DNA from: Actinomycetes bacterium
GTDB lineage: Bacteria; Actinomycetota; Actinomycetes; Streptosporangiales; Streptosporangiaceae
NCBI GenBank assembly: GCA_021793235.1
Contig: JAJYTD010000039.1
Span: forward strand, 1 to 38,827
Reading direction: 5' to 3'
DNA length: 38,827 nt
A program made the position numbers and the translations under genes. This document shows positions 27,001 to 32,779 of this stretch, piece by piece (positions within the stretch are counted from its first letter, which is position 1; each line of letters starts with the position of its first letter). The notes under the pieces are model-generated. The model made no database searches and was not told the origin of the DNA. It saw only the letters and a program-made list of their open reading frames with translations.

Positions 27001-28410
27001 GCGCAGCTGCGCGAGGCGAACACGCATCTCGGCGAGCACACCGGCTCCCAGGAGTGGCAGCGGATCGCCGAGATCGTCGTGGCGTCCCGGGAACTGAAGC
27101 GCACCATCCTGGGCGCGGCCGGCAGCTACCGGCGCGAAGTCGCGAACGACCTGCGGATTCAGGGATTCTGGCGGACGGTGACCGCCCGATGCGCCCGGAC
27201 GATCGCCACCGCCGCCTACGGGCTGGCCGGGCGCATCGAAAGCGGCGCCTCCCGCACCGTCCGGGCCCTGCGCGCTCTGGCCCGCCACGCCGCCGACTAC
27301 GCCGACCGCCTCACCGGCACCCTGCCCGCCGGACGCACACTCCGCAGCAAACGCGACCTCGTACAAGGCTGGACCGACCTGGAAACTTTGCTGGACGGAC
27401 CTGCCAAGCCACGCATGGGAGGACCCGCCTGGACGGGGGAGGTACTGCGCGCCGGCGTCACCGCGATGCGGCAGGCATGGGACACCGCAACAGGCACCGT
27501 GGGAACCGCGATCACGTCCACACCGGCCTGGCAGCGGATGTCCGCACTCTGGGACGGCGCACGCTCCGTCCTGGACAAGGTCCACCAGGGGGTCCTGGCC
27601 TTCGAGCGCGATGCCTACTCGATGGGCCTGTTCGCCGCGGTGTGGTCACGGACATGCGAGACGCTGGCCTGGGGAACCCGCCAAGCCTTGGAACACCTGC
27701 ATGCCAAGGGAACCCGCGCTGGCGCGGGCTGGCAGGCACTACGGCTCCTTCACCACACGGCCGAGGAGACCATCGCCCACCTGCGCGGACGACTCCCCCG
27801 CGGCGAACACTCCGAACTGGGCACCTACGACCCGCCAGCCCTCCGGCAAACCGCCCAAACCATGTCCGCCACCCGGCCGGTCACCTTCACCCCGGCCACA
27901 GAGTCCGTGGCAACACCCGCCTCACCGGCCACAGCCGACCGCGACGCCGTTTACCAAGAACTCATCGGGGTCCTGGATGCCATCGACTACGCTCGGCAGC
28001 AGGGCGAACTCACCGGCGTGTTCGCCCAGGTCGGGAAACTAGCCGAACAGTCAGCCGCCCGTCTCGGTCTGTCCCGCATCGGCGCTGAACAGGAGACATT
28101 CGATCCGACACAGCACGAGGCCCTGGGCGTCATCGACGGCGTCAGCGCCCCTACCGACGTCCCGATCGTCGGGCAGGTCGTACGGTCCGGCTACATGGCC
28201 GAAGGCCGAGTGGTCCGACCTGTTGCGGTCATGGTCGCTCAACCTGGCCAAGTTGACGCCGACGCCGCACAGGCCCGGCGGGCCGCCGTAGCTTCGAACC
28301 AACTCACAGACAACCCTTCGGGATTGTCCAGCACCGACAAACTTCTTGTGGCCAGCCGGGCACCAGCGGCCAAGACCTTCGAGCCATCCACCCCGGAAAC
28401 CGAACGCTGA
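18010..28410 (+). CDS. Giant methyltransferase/SF2 helicase/UvrD helicase/GrpE-like fusion protein
   Basis: A 3466-residue protein starting GTG at 18010. Seen domains: residues ~20-70, the RPATRAEQ...WSGWGAVP start typical of element-borne methylase-helicases; ~134-144, SAM motif I (LEPGCGSGNF) and NVPF at 197-200 in the place of the N6-adenine NPP(Y/F) motif; SF2 helicase with Walker A GAGKT (921-925), DESQ (1100-1103), GVGTNFQ (~1418) and EDARGRRPGNQ (~1445); a coiled coil to ~1760; a small helical domain (~1840-1985) between acidic Pro-rich linkers; ~2107-2165, FRWRRARELWEYSG; SF1A/UvrD helicase with AGTGKT (2213-2218), DEAQ (2411-2414), GDTYQSIYGFRG (2435-2446), HKAKGREWD (2620) and YVAVTRGR; a long Pro/Ala/Glu linker; a helical region ~3000-3310; a GrpE-like domain 3314-3413. 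Similar phage proteins (DarB-like) protect incoming DNA. Whether the methylase is active with NVPF is open. Confidence 0.88.
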   Translation: MTETQDARFRPEGQDDLAPSGSLARVRANLEAIRLVRALDEEKRPATRAEQQVLARWSGWGAVPAVFDERETVDGRPGPGVRYEWAREELRRLLSPDEYESARANTVNAHFTDAGLVTAIWDGLGELGFAGGRVLEPGCGSGNFIGMAPPGTDMVGVELDPTTAAIASALYPHATIRSESFAATRLSEGSFDAVIGNVPFGFIQLRDLRYNPGRRLPIHTHFVLKSLHLVAPGGMVALITSRFTMDGTTDAAVRARERMAAMADLVAVVRLPDTAHRRAAGTSVVTDLLILRRREPDRAPDGVAWVNTPVRQVDGEDIAINEYFDAHPEMVLGTLAASGRREGELKVVGAADAAPDLVRALTGAAAQARERNLLMAPSPAADPATEHPPAVPAETGGRPEWVEGYIAANDDGTFTQIQDGFIEPYEPPRMSAAEAEELRALCGLRDTTLALLEAEARNDEPEMDRLRAQLNERYDRYLERYGPVNRVSLHPRIRDTPEGQALRDRLLADGHARIAGGTFTLTGDPAEAAALRARLLNEGLAVEAPNGELRMRQSRAARAERDRLVAAGRAEVHGGTFKMTDEGQTIALDAGPAAVSVTRRRPRQGGFRSDPFAVRVQGLERYSAPTQTATKTDIFRQPVMPARSVPRSADTPADALAICMDQHAQVRLDVIAGLLGVEEQTARERLGDLVFHDPEQDRLVPAAEYLSGDVRAKLKLATAAAIDDPALRANVDALTKVIPEDLGPAEIEVRLGSVIVDADHVQQFLRETLQDDTIRVSLRADGEWKVHGGPRGGVLSTSTWGTEQAPAVFLAEHLLNQRAIKVHKKVDKATVLDEEATEAAQSKAEELNERFGEWIWEDLDRAEKIVRRYNDTFNSIVLRSYDDVELSLPGLNRNIRLHWWQKAAVARMIAEPAVGLFHDMGAGKTLEQIIGMMELRRLGLINKPVMCVKNHMLEQVRDEFMWAYPSARVLCADSDELAGEGKRRFIARCMSENPDAVILTRGAFASINLSPQGHRAYIDYAVDLFSAHQDDDISVKDQQTSMMNFRQKIEAIIEGDPDDEDDEDDPAAKEQGSKKRRRPGIDKDPALTWEHAGFDYIVVDESQDFNNLWTPSNVEGMDIGFVHRAIDLEMKLHSTRQRFGERVVTFATGTPVTNRIVQFHVMQRYLRPDRLKAAGFHSADSWLATFAEQETRLELKGDNTYGPVNRTSKLINVPELLLDIHQFGDFKTADDIELERPAITGGKPEVRVIPASPELTDFQQALSHRYADARKSRGRKGEDTVVAVIGDGFRAGQDLRLVNPRHGPLPEMTDEPQKVDALAADLLDEWRKHRDDVYLDADGHPDPVRGSLFLVFSNEGVPSPDWNLYDELRELLVKGGMPRKTIRFIHETGSDRRKKSELMAACNDGHVAVLIGSTEKMGVGTNFQRRVAGIYKMHPHWRPDYDEQEDARGRRPGNQNSEIFIRKFITEGSYDVIRAQRCEMKASFLSTLKRRDPTVRSIEVPDDDTLSYAEVAALGAGDLRLVEKASLEAELKKLVRAQRSHGREQTGLKMTMRQAEQSIRQAENAIRSIDEALPRRVPTAGDRFAMTIEGTRHTKRADAATHLRTVLLKLWDSTAPDVPKTADIGELGGFTIHADLRRERRPDTVLLNLRGVYDSDVLLPHNKIPAGHGLITRLENRLADLERRREALAARIPVLRQEIEHAAGRIGRPFPDAERLTQTRARISELERALTDGRPPEPGPDTDQNLVEDLVDRAVTGILAEQEQPSREEPAPEMVEAEENGHLEQTPPADPLPASTEEAPEASSQEKPSPAPAGGVPAPEPTQPDTATPEPTDPPSPPGMTPERRAELIEAMTLLAPAMFHAGAGDPARYAVEGIDNTLAPGDSPVTREEWDWAESWARLHHPELADGDRNGITIFQERRRERIEAVRQDRRDDAARISSQAREAWKNGDTDQALLLIGEGERLYPDDPVWDKARNAIQREQTPSEDSADEFGAAGDSPADPTTAETGGDGQPPASEPEPLPDTELQAVPPQADSSTPVPSESAEPAADDSPAAEDTTAAEPSQNTAAPGPSASESAPTPAHDADAQVGDGGQMPQQPADAAGPWAARIRIDDSLARPTVRGTRFEDTELREVLRDHGFRWRRARELWEYSGPPGAKAAAAQAVRDKVAELDRAESAQDAAAPKRSYPPTAQQQAIIDAAVTQKLDVAVQALAGTGKTSTLNMVAERVAEASPETRIVYIAFNASIAKEARETFGSNVTSVTAHALALRSLRTSPFADKTAQIGKGIRHPGDIADLLNLETVEYLDYDGEPQELAPSVRAQLAMAVVRKFRESADPQITQAHLPDALMAFPATDSTVLDTARRIWNDIADPSNARLLEGDRPRAILFDHDDYLKLWALSRPRIDADLIFFDEAQDINGVLRQVVQDQPTQTIVVGDTYQSIYGFRGAEDALADWPADVTLPLTQSWRFGPRIAGRGDDFLRLLNAPYELTGNPALDSTVGQITDPDAILCRTNVGVVSEVFRAFDAGKRVALVGGGGEISKLARAAKDLKAGRGTKHPELSRFATWADVEEAAREERALQPFVRLIDQHGPDELLRMVDNLADEGATGAAAPDVVVSTAHKAKGREWDRVRIADDFYRPKYHESGSIESLPPAEELRLSYVAVTRGRQAVDLGSLDWIEDVAPGIATAPALDDRQATETAIQEAPPREPEPVRDPVPEPSPAPVPAAADVPLVPPQAEAPAAEEVISEPVNEQSAPTPPAKPATTPRVAASHRSEENKRQPAQEPAGQIDLFAEVEPTVPDATDEATPEPDLPAPEDGPDGPDVSTAPSSFTSADPAPATKFPAATSSAVQEPDGPGNTPPHLSGLDDALTALAEAHFESLSEPAADDETSPPPEAENDPPSPTADEQLSPATTSEPPLPPIPDVVERDDTAAASFGDIHAAFESIKRALEDPDMSIDITEAIAAVHGASIPPQADPRGEERPVSPVPPAGVDDALTAQLREANTHLGEHTGSQEWQRIAEIVVASRELKRTILGAAGSYRREVANDLRIQGFWRTVTARCARTIATAAYGLAGRIESGASRTVRALRALARHAADYADRLTGTLPAGRTLRSKRDLVQGWTDLETLLDGPAKPRMGGPAWTGEVLRAGVTAMRQAWDTATGTVGTAITSTPAWQRMSALWDGARSVLDKVHQGVLAFERDAYSMGLFAAVWSRTCETLAWGTRQALEHLHAKGTRAGAGWQALRLLHHTAEETIAHLRGRLPRGEHSELGTYDPPALRQTAQTMSATRPVTFTPATESVATPASPATADRDAVYQELIGVLDAIDYARQQGELTGVFAQVGKLAEQSAARLGLSRIGAEQETFDPTQHEALGVIDGVSAPTDVPIVGQVVRSGYMAEGRVVRPVAVMVAQPGQVDADAAQARRAAVASNQLTDNPSGLSSTDKLLVASRAPAAKTFEPSTPETER

Positions 28411-28512
28411 AAACACGACCGATTCCACCTGGGCCAGTGAAGCTGGAACAGCTTCTCAACCAACCTCTTGATCGTGGCGGACCCAGCCTCGGTTTCGAGC
28501 ACTACCTGCTGG

Positions 28513-28602
28513 TGAATCATCCCTGTGTATACGGGGAGCACGCCCCGTCATCTCGCAGTCGATCCAGACCAGCGGAATCATCCCCGCGTGCACGGGGAGC
28601 GC
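28513..28602 (-). CRISPR. Degenerate inverted mini-array: two repeats and one spacer
   Basis: Two diverged 29-nt repeats on the minus strand (28602-28574 and 28541-28513), related to the array repeat but with ATGATT in place of ATGGTC and other changes, flank a 32-nt spacer (28542-28573). The 61-bp spacing is exactly that of the arrays. The leader-proximal repeat is better preserved than the distal one. No third repeat follows at 28452. It runs away from array 2, so both would share the DNA between them as leader. Confidence 0.85.
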
Positions 28603-28721
28603 CTTGCCTGAAAACCGCACAGACCCCCGTTAGGCAAGCGCTAACCTGGAGTCCGAAATGTCGGAATCTCACAAAGTGCTCCAAAACAAGGCTCCTCGCC
28701 GATAAACCCGCAGGTCAGCCA
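28603..28721 (+). promoter_or_regulatory. Leader of CRISPR array 2 (possibly bidirectional)
   Basis: The part from about 28648 to 28721 matches the leader of array 1: AAGTGCTCCAAA, then CGATAAACCCGCAGGTCAG directly before the first repeat. Lying between divergent repeat sets, it may drive both. The giant gene stops at 28410; the bases from 28411 to 28512 show no gene or clear terminator. Confidence 0.8.
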
Positions 28722-29482
28722 GTGCTCCCCGCGCACGCGGGGATGGTCCCACCGGACGCGACACGGGGCGCGTCATGAGCGAGTGCTCCCCGCGCACGCG
28801 GGGATGGTCCCTGCCAGGAGTGGCCGTGACGCCTCGCTGCTCGGTGCTCCCCGCGCACGCGGGGATGGTCCCCGGGCGTTGCAGACGACCCACCGGGTCG
28901 TGGAGTGCTCCCCGCGCACGCGGGGATGGTCCCTACTTCTACCTCTGCGTCACGGGCATGAGGGCGTGCTCCCCGCGCACGCGGGGATGGTCCCGGACCG
29001 CGCACCCGAGGACGTGCACCTCCAGAGTGCTCCCCGCGCACGCGGGGATGGTCCCGCTCTAGAGTGGCCCGTAGGCTCGCCAGACATGTGCTCCCCGCGC
29101 ACGCGGGGATGGTCCCCTACCGCCTCTACCCATCTGCAGCGGAGGACGGTGCTCCCCGCGCACGCGGGGATGGTCCCGCCATCGTGACGCCCTCACGGGT
29201 GATCTGCTGGTGCTCCCCGCGCACGCGGGGATGGTCCCGCGAGGGTTCCGAACGTTCTACGGGCTGTGGAGTGCTCCCCGCGCACGCGGGGATGGTCCCG
29301 CATCAACCGGCTACACGGTGCGGTGGGGCCTGTGCTCCCCGCGCACGCGGGGATGGTCCCCGGGCCCGCTCGGTCGCGGTGCGCTCAGTCTCGTGCTCCC
29401 CGCGCACGCGGGGATGGTCCCCACCAGTCGCGTGGCAGGAACGCGATTTGCCGGTGCTCCCCGCGCATGCGGGGATGGTCTC
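28722..29482 (+). CRISPR. CRISPR array 2: 13 repeats, 12 spacers, type I-E-like
   Basis: Thirteen 29-nt repeats begin at 28722 and every 61 bp after (28783, 28844, ... 29454), separated by twelve 32-nt spacers with no length variation. Repeats start GTGCTCCCCGCGCACG and end GATGGTCCC, with a short palindrome able to form the I-E crRNA stem. Repeats 1-12 are identical; repeat 13 (29454-29482) has two changes (CAT and CTC), as expected of the oldest, leader-distal repeat, so transcription is rightward. The spacers are all different. Sense translations of this region (LPAHAGMV repeats) are artefacts. No cas1, cas2, cas3 or Cascade genes are in the window. Confidence 0.98.
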
Positions 29483-29487
29483 GCCGC

Positions 29488-29658
29488 GAACCCCGCCAGC
29501 AGTCTCCAGGGGAGGATGCTCCGCATGACTTATGTGATACGCGACAACCTCGGCTGGGTCCGCCTCGGCGGCAAGTAGCTGCACGCGACCACCACCAGCA
29601 GCGGCGAAGACATCGTCGTCCTGACCGACGATGCTGAGCACCTGTCCGCCATGGACGT
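29488..29658 (+). pseudogene. Truncated copy of the HhH-GPD glycosylase gene
   Basis: This stretch matches the start of the intact glycosylase gene including its upstream GGGGAGG ribosome-binding site and ATG (29525). Codon 18, a TGG in the intact gene, is TAG here (29576-29578). Resemblance continues in frame (VVLTDDAEHLSAMDV) to 29658, then stops abruptly. The copy begins 6 bp after the last CRISPR repeat. The gene is dead, and the remaining ~200 codons are missing. Confidence 0.9.
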
Positions 29659-29767
29659 GGGGACATGTGACCGGCCACTGTCCGTCCAGGGGCTGAGGGG
29701 CCATCTCATCTCTACACACCGGCCCGGGTACGACGAGGGCGCCCTGGTCCCATGTCCTACCTCAACG

Positions 29768-30310
29768 TCAACGTTCGTGTCGCCCAGAGGTGATCTGCTG
29801 GTTCAGCCACCGCCGGGTTTGCCGTGGTGATCGGAAGCGCAGCACGCGAACTCCCGAGGCGGCGGTCTGCTCGATCTGCTTGCGGTACTTGTTCCGGTTG
29901 CGCAGGTACTTGCGCAGGGCGTTGGCAAAGATGCTGCGCCGGCTGAAGAAAGCGGCGCTCCAGGTCAGAGGTCTGGTGGCGCTCTCCCTCCCGGACAGGC
30001 GCCGCAGGTTGCGCTGGGTGACCCTCTTGAGGGTGACGGGAAGCCGGTAGTCCAGCCAGATCACCAGTTCAGAACGGTCCCAGGTGACGTCCCGGAGCTT
30101 GCTGTAATTGCCCTCCACGATCCATGCCGGCGCGGTGGTCAGTGAGCCGACGGCCGCCCGGAACTCGGGGAGCGGCAGGGCCCCGTCCTTGGTGAACAGC
30201 ACATCGTCCAGCTCGTGCACGGGAAGCCTCCACAGCTCGCCGAGCCGGTGGGCGAGCGTTGTCTTGCCTGTCCCCGGGAGCCCGAACACTGTGATTCGGG
30301 AGGGGGCCAT
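29768..30310 (-). CDS. FlaR/adenylate-kinase-like P-loop kinase
   Basis: A 180-residue P-loop protein. Walker A is GLPGTGKTTLAHRLGELW near the N-terminus, then PVHELDDVLF (the LD of the family), WIVEGNYSKLRDVTWDRSELVIWLD (the typical E-GNY and Walker-B-like stretch) and an arginine-rich segment (RVTQRNLRRLSGRES) for nucleotide binding. These are traits of small nucleotide kinases called topology-modulation/FlaR-type or AAA kinases. The substrate is unknown. ATG at 30310 gives the family's normal N-terminus; ATG at 30358 has a stronger Shine-Dalgarno (GGGGTGAG) and would add 16 residues. It is divergent from the 30424 gene and lies where the missing middle of a cargo cassette would be. Confidence 0.8.
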   Translation of the reverse strand: MAPSRITVFGLPGTGKTTLAHRLGELWRLPVHELDDVLFTKDGALPLPEFRAAVGSLTTAPAWIVEGNYSKLRDVTWDRSELVIWLDYRLPVTLKRVTQRNLRRLSGRESATRPLTWSAAFFSRRSIFANALRKYLRNRNKYRKQIEQTAASGVRVLRFRSPRQTRRWLNQQITSGRHER

Positions 30311-30423
30311 CGTGGTGTTCTCTTCAACCGTCTGGTGTGGACGTCGGACGGTGCTCATCAACTCACCCCTGTGCATTCTCCGCATACTTGTTCAATTTTT
30401 GCACAAAGTATAGGATGTTGCAC
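30311..30423. promoter_or_regulatory. Divergent promoter region with AT-rich core
   Basis: An AT-rich core at about 30382-30413 contains ATACTTG and CAAAGTAT arms (imperfect inverted repeat), TATAGGAT resembling a -10, and an AGGATG ribosome-binding site before the ATG at 30424. It could be a shared operator for the two divergent genes. Confidence 0.4.
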
Positions 30424-30837
30424 ATGGTTGAGAGTTTCGACACCTGCGACGAGATCGCCGCGCTCCTGCACCCCTACCCGACCCGCGCCGGTCTGGACGG
30501 GGACGCCTACAGCAGGGCCGTGGCCACCGTCCACGAACACCGTGTTGCACTCGCCGAAGAGTTGCGGCGATCGCTCCAGGGAGGCGAGCAGGATCCGTTG
30601 CTGCACGCAGTGCAGGAGGCCCGCCGACGCACGGAGGAAGCACAGGCCGATATGCGCCGGCTGATGGCCTACGCGCGGCGCTTCACCCGGCCGCGTCCCT
30701 ACCCGCTGCGCGACCTTGGCGAGGCCGGTGGCATGTCCGCGTCCTCGGTCCGCACCTTCTACGGCCCTCAGGATGTTGAGGAGGTCGCCCAGCTGCTGAG
30801 CCGCAACCCCGTGGCCCACGGTACGGCGGACGACTGA
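30424..30837 (+). CDS. Hypothetical protein with conserved basic C-terminal motif
   Basis: A 137-residue protein with no known domain assigned. The N-terminal part is acidic and helical, then LMAYARRFTRPRPYPLRDLGE and AGGMSASSVRTFYG form a basic, conserved section resembling a helix-turn-helix (last part ASSVRTFYGPQDVEEVAQLL). It may bind DNA or RNA. ATG at 30424 is chosen for its AGGATG sequence; ATG 30415 is also in frame. A fragment of a second copy is at 13601-13690. Convergent with the unknown protein of the transfer operon, separated by a strong hairpin. Confidence 0.7.
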   Translation: MVESFDTCDEIAALLHPYPTRAGLDGDAYSRAVATVHEHRVALAEELRRSLQGGEQDPLLHAVQEARRRTEEAQADMRRLMAYARRFTRPRPYPLRDLGEAGGMSASSVRTFYGPQDVEEVAQLLSRNPVAHGTADD

Positions 30838-30857
30838 GTCCCCAGGCCCACGCGCGA

Positions 30858-30889
30858 CCCGGGCCGCCGGTCGAGGCCGGCGGCCCGGG
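30858..30889. terminator. Bidirectional hairpin terminator
   Basis: A perfect 13-bp stem (CCCGGGCCGCCGG, 30858-30870, and CCGGCGGCCCGGG, 30877-30889) with a 6-nt loop lies between two convergent genes ending at 30837 and 30903. No U-tract follows. Its place and strength make a bidirectional terminator the best reading. Confidence 0.8.
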
Positions 30890-30902
30890 AAAGCCCGGCT
30901 GA

Positions 30903-32342
30903 TCAGCGCTCGATATCCGGACGCTGACCGGCCGAAGGCCGGGGAACGACACCGCCGGTTCCAGGACCGGACGGCGGGCTGGGTGTCGGCTGCGTTGGGG
31001 ACGCGCCGCCGCGTGACTGCCGAAGCACGTTCATCGCCCCACCGACCTCCGCCGCTGCATCCCGGCCAGACCGGGGAAGCTCGCGGGCCAGGTGCCCTTG
31101 CAGCGCTCGAGGAGCTCGGGCGCTGGAAGGGCCGGCAGGAGCCAGCGGGAACAACGCCTGCGCCCCCCGAGGATGAAGGCGGACCACGTCGAGGAACTCC
31201 CGCTGAAACTCGACGCGCTGGGCCTCCTCCTGCGGCGTCATGATGTGCTCTCCCTTACGGGTTTTCACCACGGTCCCGTCCAGGACCGACATACCCGCAC
31301 CACCAAGGTCGGAGAACACGTTGACACGGACATGCGCGTACAGCTCCTCCTGATGGGAGGAGAAGCAGACCGAATAGGCGAGATCGGCGAGTGGGTATAC
31401 GTGGGTGGTCCAATCGCGATTAGCGGGATCACGCAGCCGGGCGGTGTCATTGAGGAGCGCGGGACGCATGCCTTGCAGATAATGGCCGAGTGCCTCGCGT
31501 GATCTGGCACTCAGCGGCAGATCAACGGCGCCGACACCGTCAGGATCGACACCAGGACGCTGCCACGGTCCCGACTCGCCGATGAAGCAGGCCCTGGCGA
31601 CGCTGTCATAGATCCTCCGCAGCGTCGCATGGACCGTGCGAAGGTCCTGGAACAGGTCCGGGTCGGCCAACGCCGCCCAGCCATCGCGCACACGTAGCTG
31701 AATGGTCGCGGTGGCCGCCGGGCTGCTCAGCGGGGGAACCGGCTCCAACGCTCGAAGTTCGCTCGGATCCAGGCAATCGGCAGCAAGGACGCTGGCCAGT
31801 ACAGAAGACTCTTCCACGATACGGCGCTGCCGTACCGCCGGGCTCTGCGCGACCGGGGCGGCCTGCTGTCGGACGGCATCGATCTCCTCTGCCGTCCGAC
31901 CGATAAAATGCGTATGGAGCCGCTTTTCTCCCTGGATCGATTCGCGGTCGACTGTGACCGGGTCATAGCTCCACGAGACCACCGGTGAGAGCCGCCAGGA
32001 GTCGCAATGCTCGGCGAAGACAGCGGCCATGGCCCCCAGGGACTTCTCGAACACCGGCGAGTGATCATGCAGGCCAGGCAGGATGCTCTCACCCGAGGAC
32101 ATGATCATGAGTTCGTGCAGTGCGTGCGGGAAGGTCTTGTCAGCGGCAACCCATGCTTCGTCTGGACCGAGTCCGATGTGGGCGAGCACGCCGGAACGCG
32201 TATAGATGTTCTCCAGCGAACGCAGTGTACGGACGTTGTTAGGCGCCCGGGGAGTCGCATATCCCGGTGCTGGAAGCGAATCAACGATCGGAATCGTGGC
32301 GCGTGCGGCCTCCAACTCGGGCGGCAGCAAGGGGCTTGCCAA
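30903..32342 (-). CDS. Hypothetical protein at the end of the transfer operon
   Basis: A 479-residue protein of unknown function. The N-terminal ~170 residues contain GLHDHSPVF, and GEKRLHTHFIGRT, whose H-x-H pattern is similar in style to HIT/GalT-type nucleotidyltransferase centres but is not enough to assign that family. A middle region is helical and basic; the last ~60 residues are Pro/Gly/Ser-rich and disordered. The start is TTG at 32342, supported by AGGAGG five bases upstream. It follows the DUF4913 gene by 14 bp on the same strand, making it the last gene of the transfer operon. No signal peptide or membrane segment is seen, so it may be a cytosolic transfer or cargo protein. Confidence 0.7.
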   Translation of the reverse strand: MASPLLPPELEAARATIPIVDSLPAPGYATPRAPNNVRTLRSLENIYTRSGVLAHIGLGPDEAWVAADKTFPHALHELMIMSSGESILPGLHDHSPVFEKSLGAMAAVFAEHCDSWRLSPVVSWSYDPVTVDRESIQGEKRLHTHFIGRTAEEIDAVRQQAAPVAQSPAVRQRRIVEESSVLASVLAADCLDPSELRALEPVPPLSSPAATATIQLRVRDGWAALADPDLFQDLRTVHATLRRIYDSVARACFIGESGPWQRPGVDPDGVGAVDLPLSARSREALGHYLQGMRPALLNDTARLRDPANRDWTTHVYPLADLAYSVCFSSHQEELYAHVRVNVFSDLGGAGMSVLDGTVVKTRKGEHIMTPQEEAQRVEFQREFLDVVRLHPRGAQALFPLAPAGPSSARAPRALQGHLARELPRSGRDAAAEVGGAMNVLRQSRGGASPTQPTPSPPSGPGTGGVVPRPSAGQRPDIER

Positions 32343-32356
32343 TGGATCCTCCTAGA

Positions 32357-32779
32357 TCAATGCGGGTCGCTGAAGGCCGCCATTGCCCACATTCCCGGCG
32401 GCGCTGGTGCAGAAGGCAGCGGGTCGAGCTGGGTGTGGCGGTCGGGCTTGCAGGCTGCGAACGGACCGCTGTCCTTGGACAGCAGGACGGCCAGGTGCGG
32501 GTCGGCGTGGTGGAGAAGCCAGGTCGACATGCCAAGTGCGCCCTCGTGGCGGAAATGCTCCCAGGTCTCCCACAGGGCGGTGATGCGCAGCAGCCCCTCG
32601 GCGTGCTTCCACCACTCGGCGCACCAGGTATAGGAACCGCCCAGGCGCCGGCGGATGAGCGGGGACAGGAAGTTCACCATGAACTCTTCGGGATTGGAGA
32701 ACAGCGGGGTCCGGTCGTCGTCCGGCGAGTCGGCTGGCTCGGGGACCCAGTCGTCCAGGTCGTCGAGGTCATCGGTCAT
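32357..32779 (-). CDS. DUF4913 domain protein
   Basis: A 140-residue protein with the DUF4913 signature: acidic N-terminus, then YTWCAEWWKHAEGLLRI, LWETWEHFRHEG, and GMSTWLLHHADPHL. This family occurs in actinomycete conjugative plasmids beside transfer genes; its role is unknown. ATG at 32779 overlaps the end of the coupling protein gene by 11 bp, so they are translated together. An upstream in-frame extension is a shadow of that gene. Confidence 0.85.
   Translation of the reverse strand: MTDDLDDLDDWVPEPADSPDDDRTPLFSNPEEFMVNFLSPLIRRRLGGSYTWCAEWWKHAEGLLRITALWETWEHFRHEGALGMSTWLLHHADPHLAVLLSKDSGPFAACKPDRHTQLDPLPSAPAPPGMWAMAAFSDPH

Noticed and set aside
29242-29270. Spacer 9 partly resembles the ACCTTCTACGGCC part of the 30424 gene
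   Set aside because: Only about 15 of 21 bases match, in a generic RTFYG coding motif; too weak to claim self-targeting.
28775-29528. Open frames through CRISPR array 2 with repeated LPAHAGMV and SPRTRGWS peptides
   Set aside because: They are translations of the CRISPR repeats, which happen to lack stops; spacing of 61 bp and identical repeats explain them.
29768-30837. Divergent kinase and small protein as a toxin-antitoxin pair
   Set aside because: They are divergent rather than an operon, neither resembles a known toxin, and the small protein has a decayed relative at another cargo locus.
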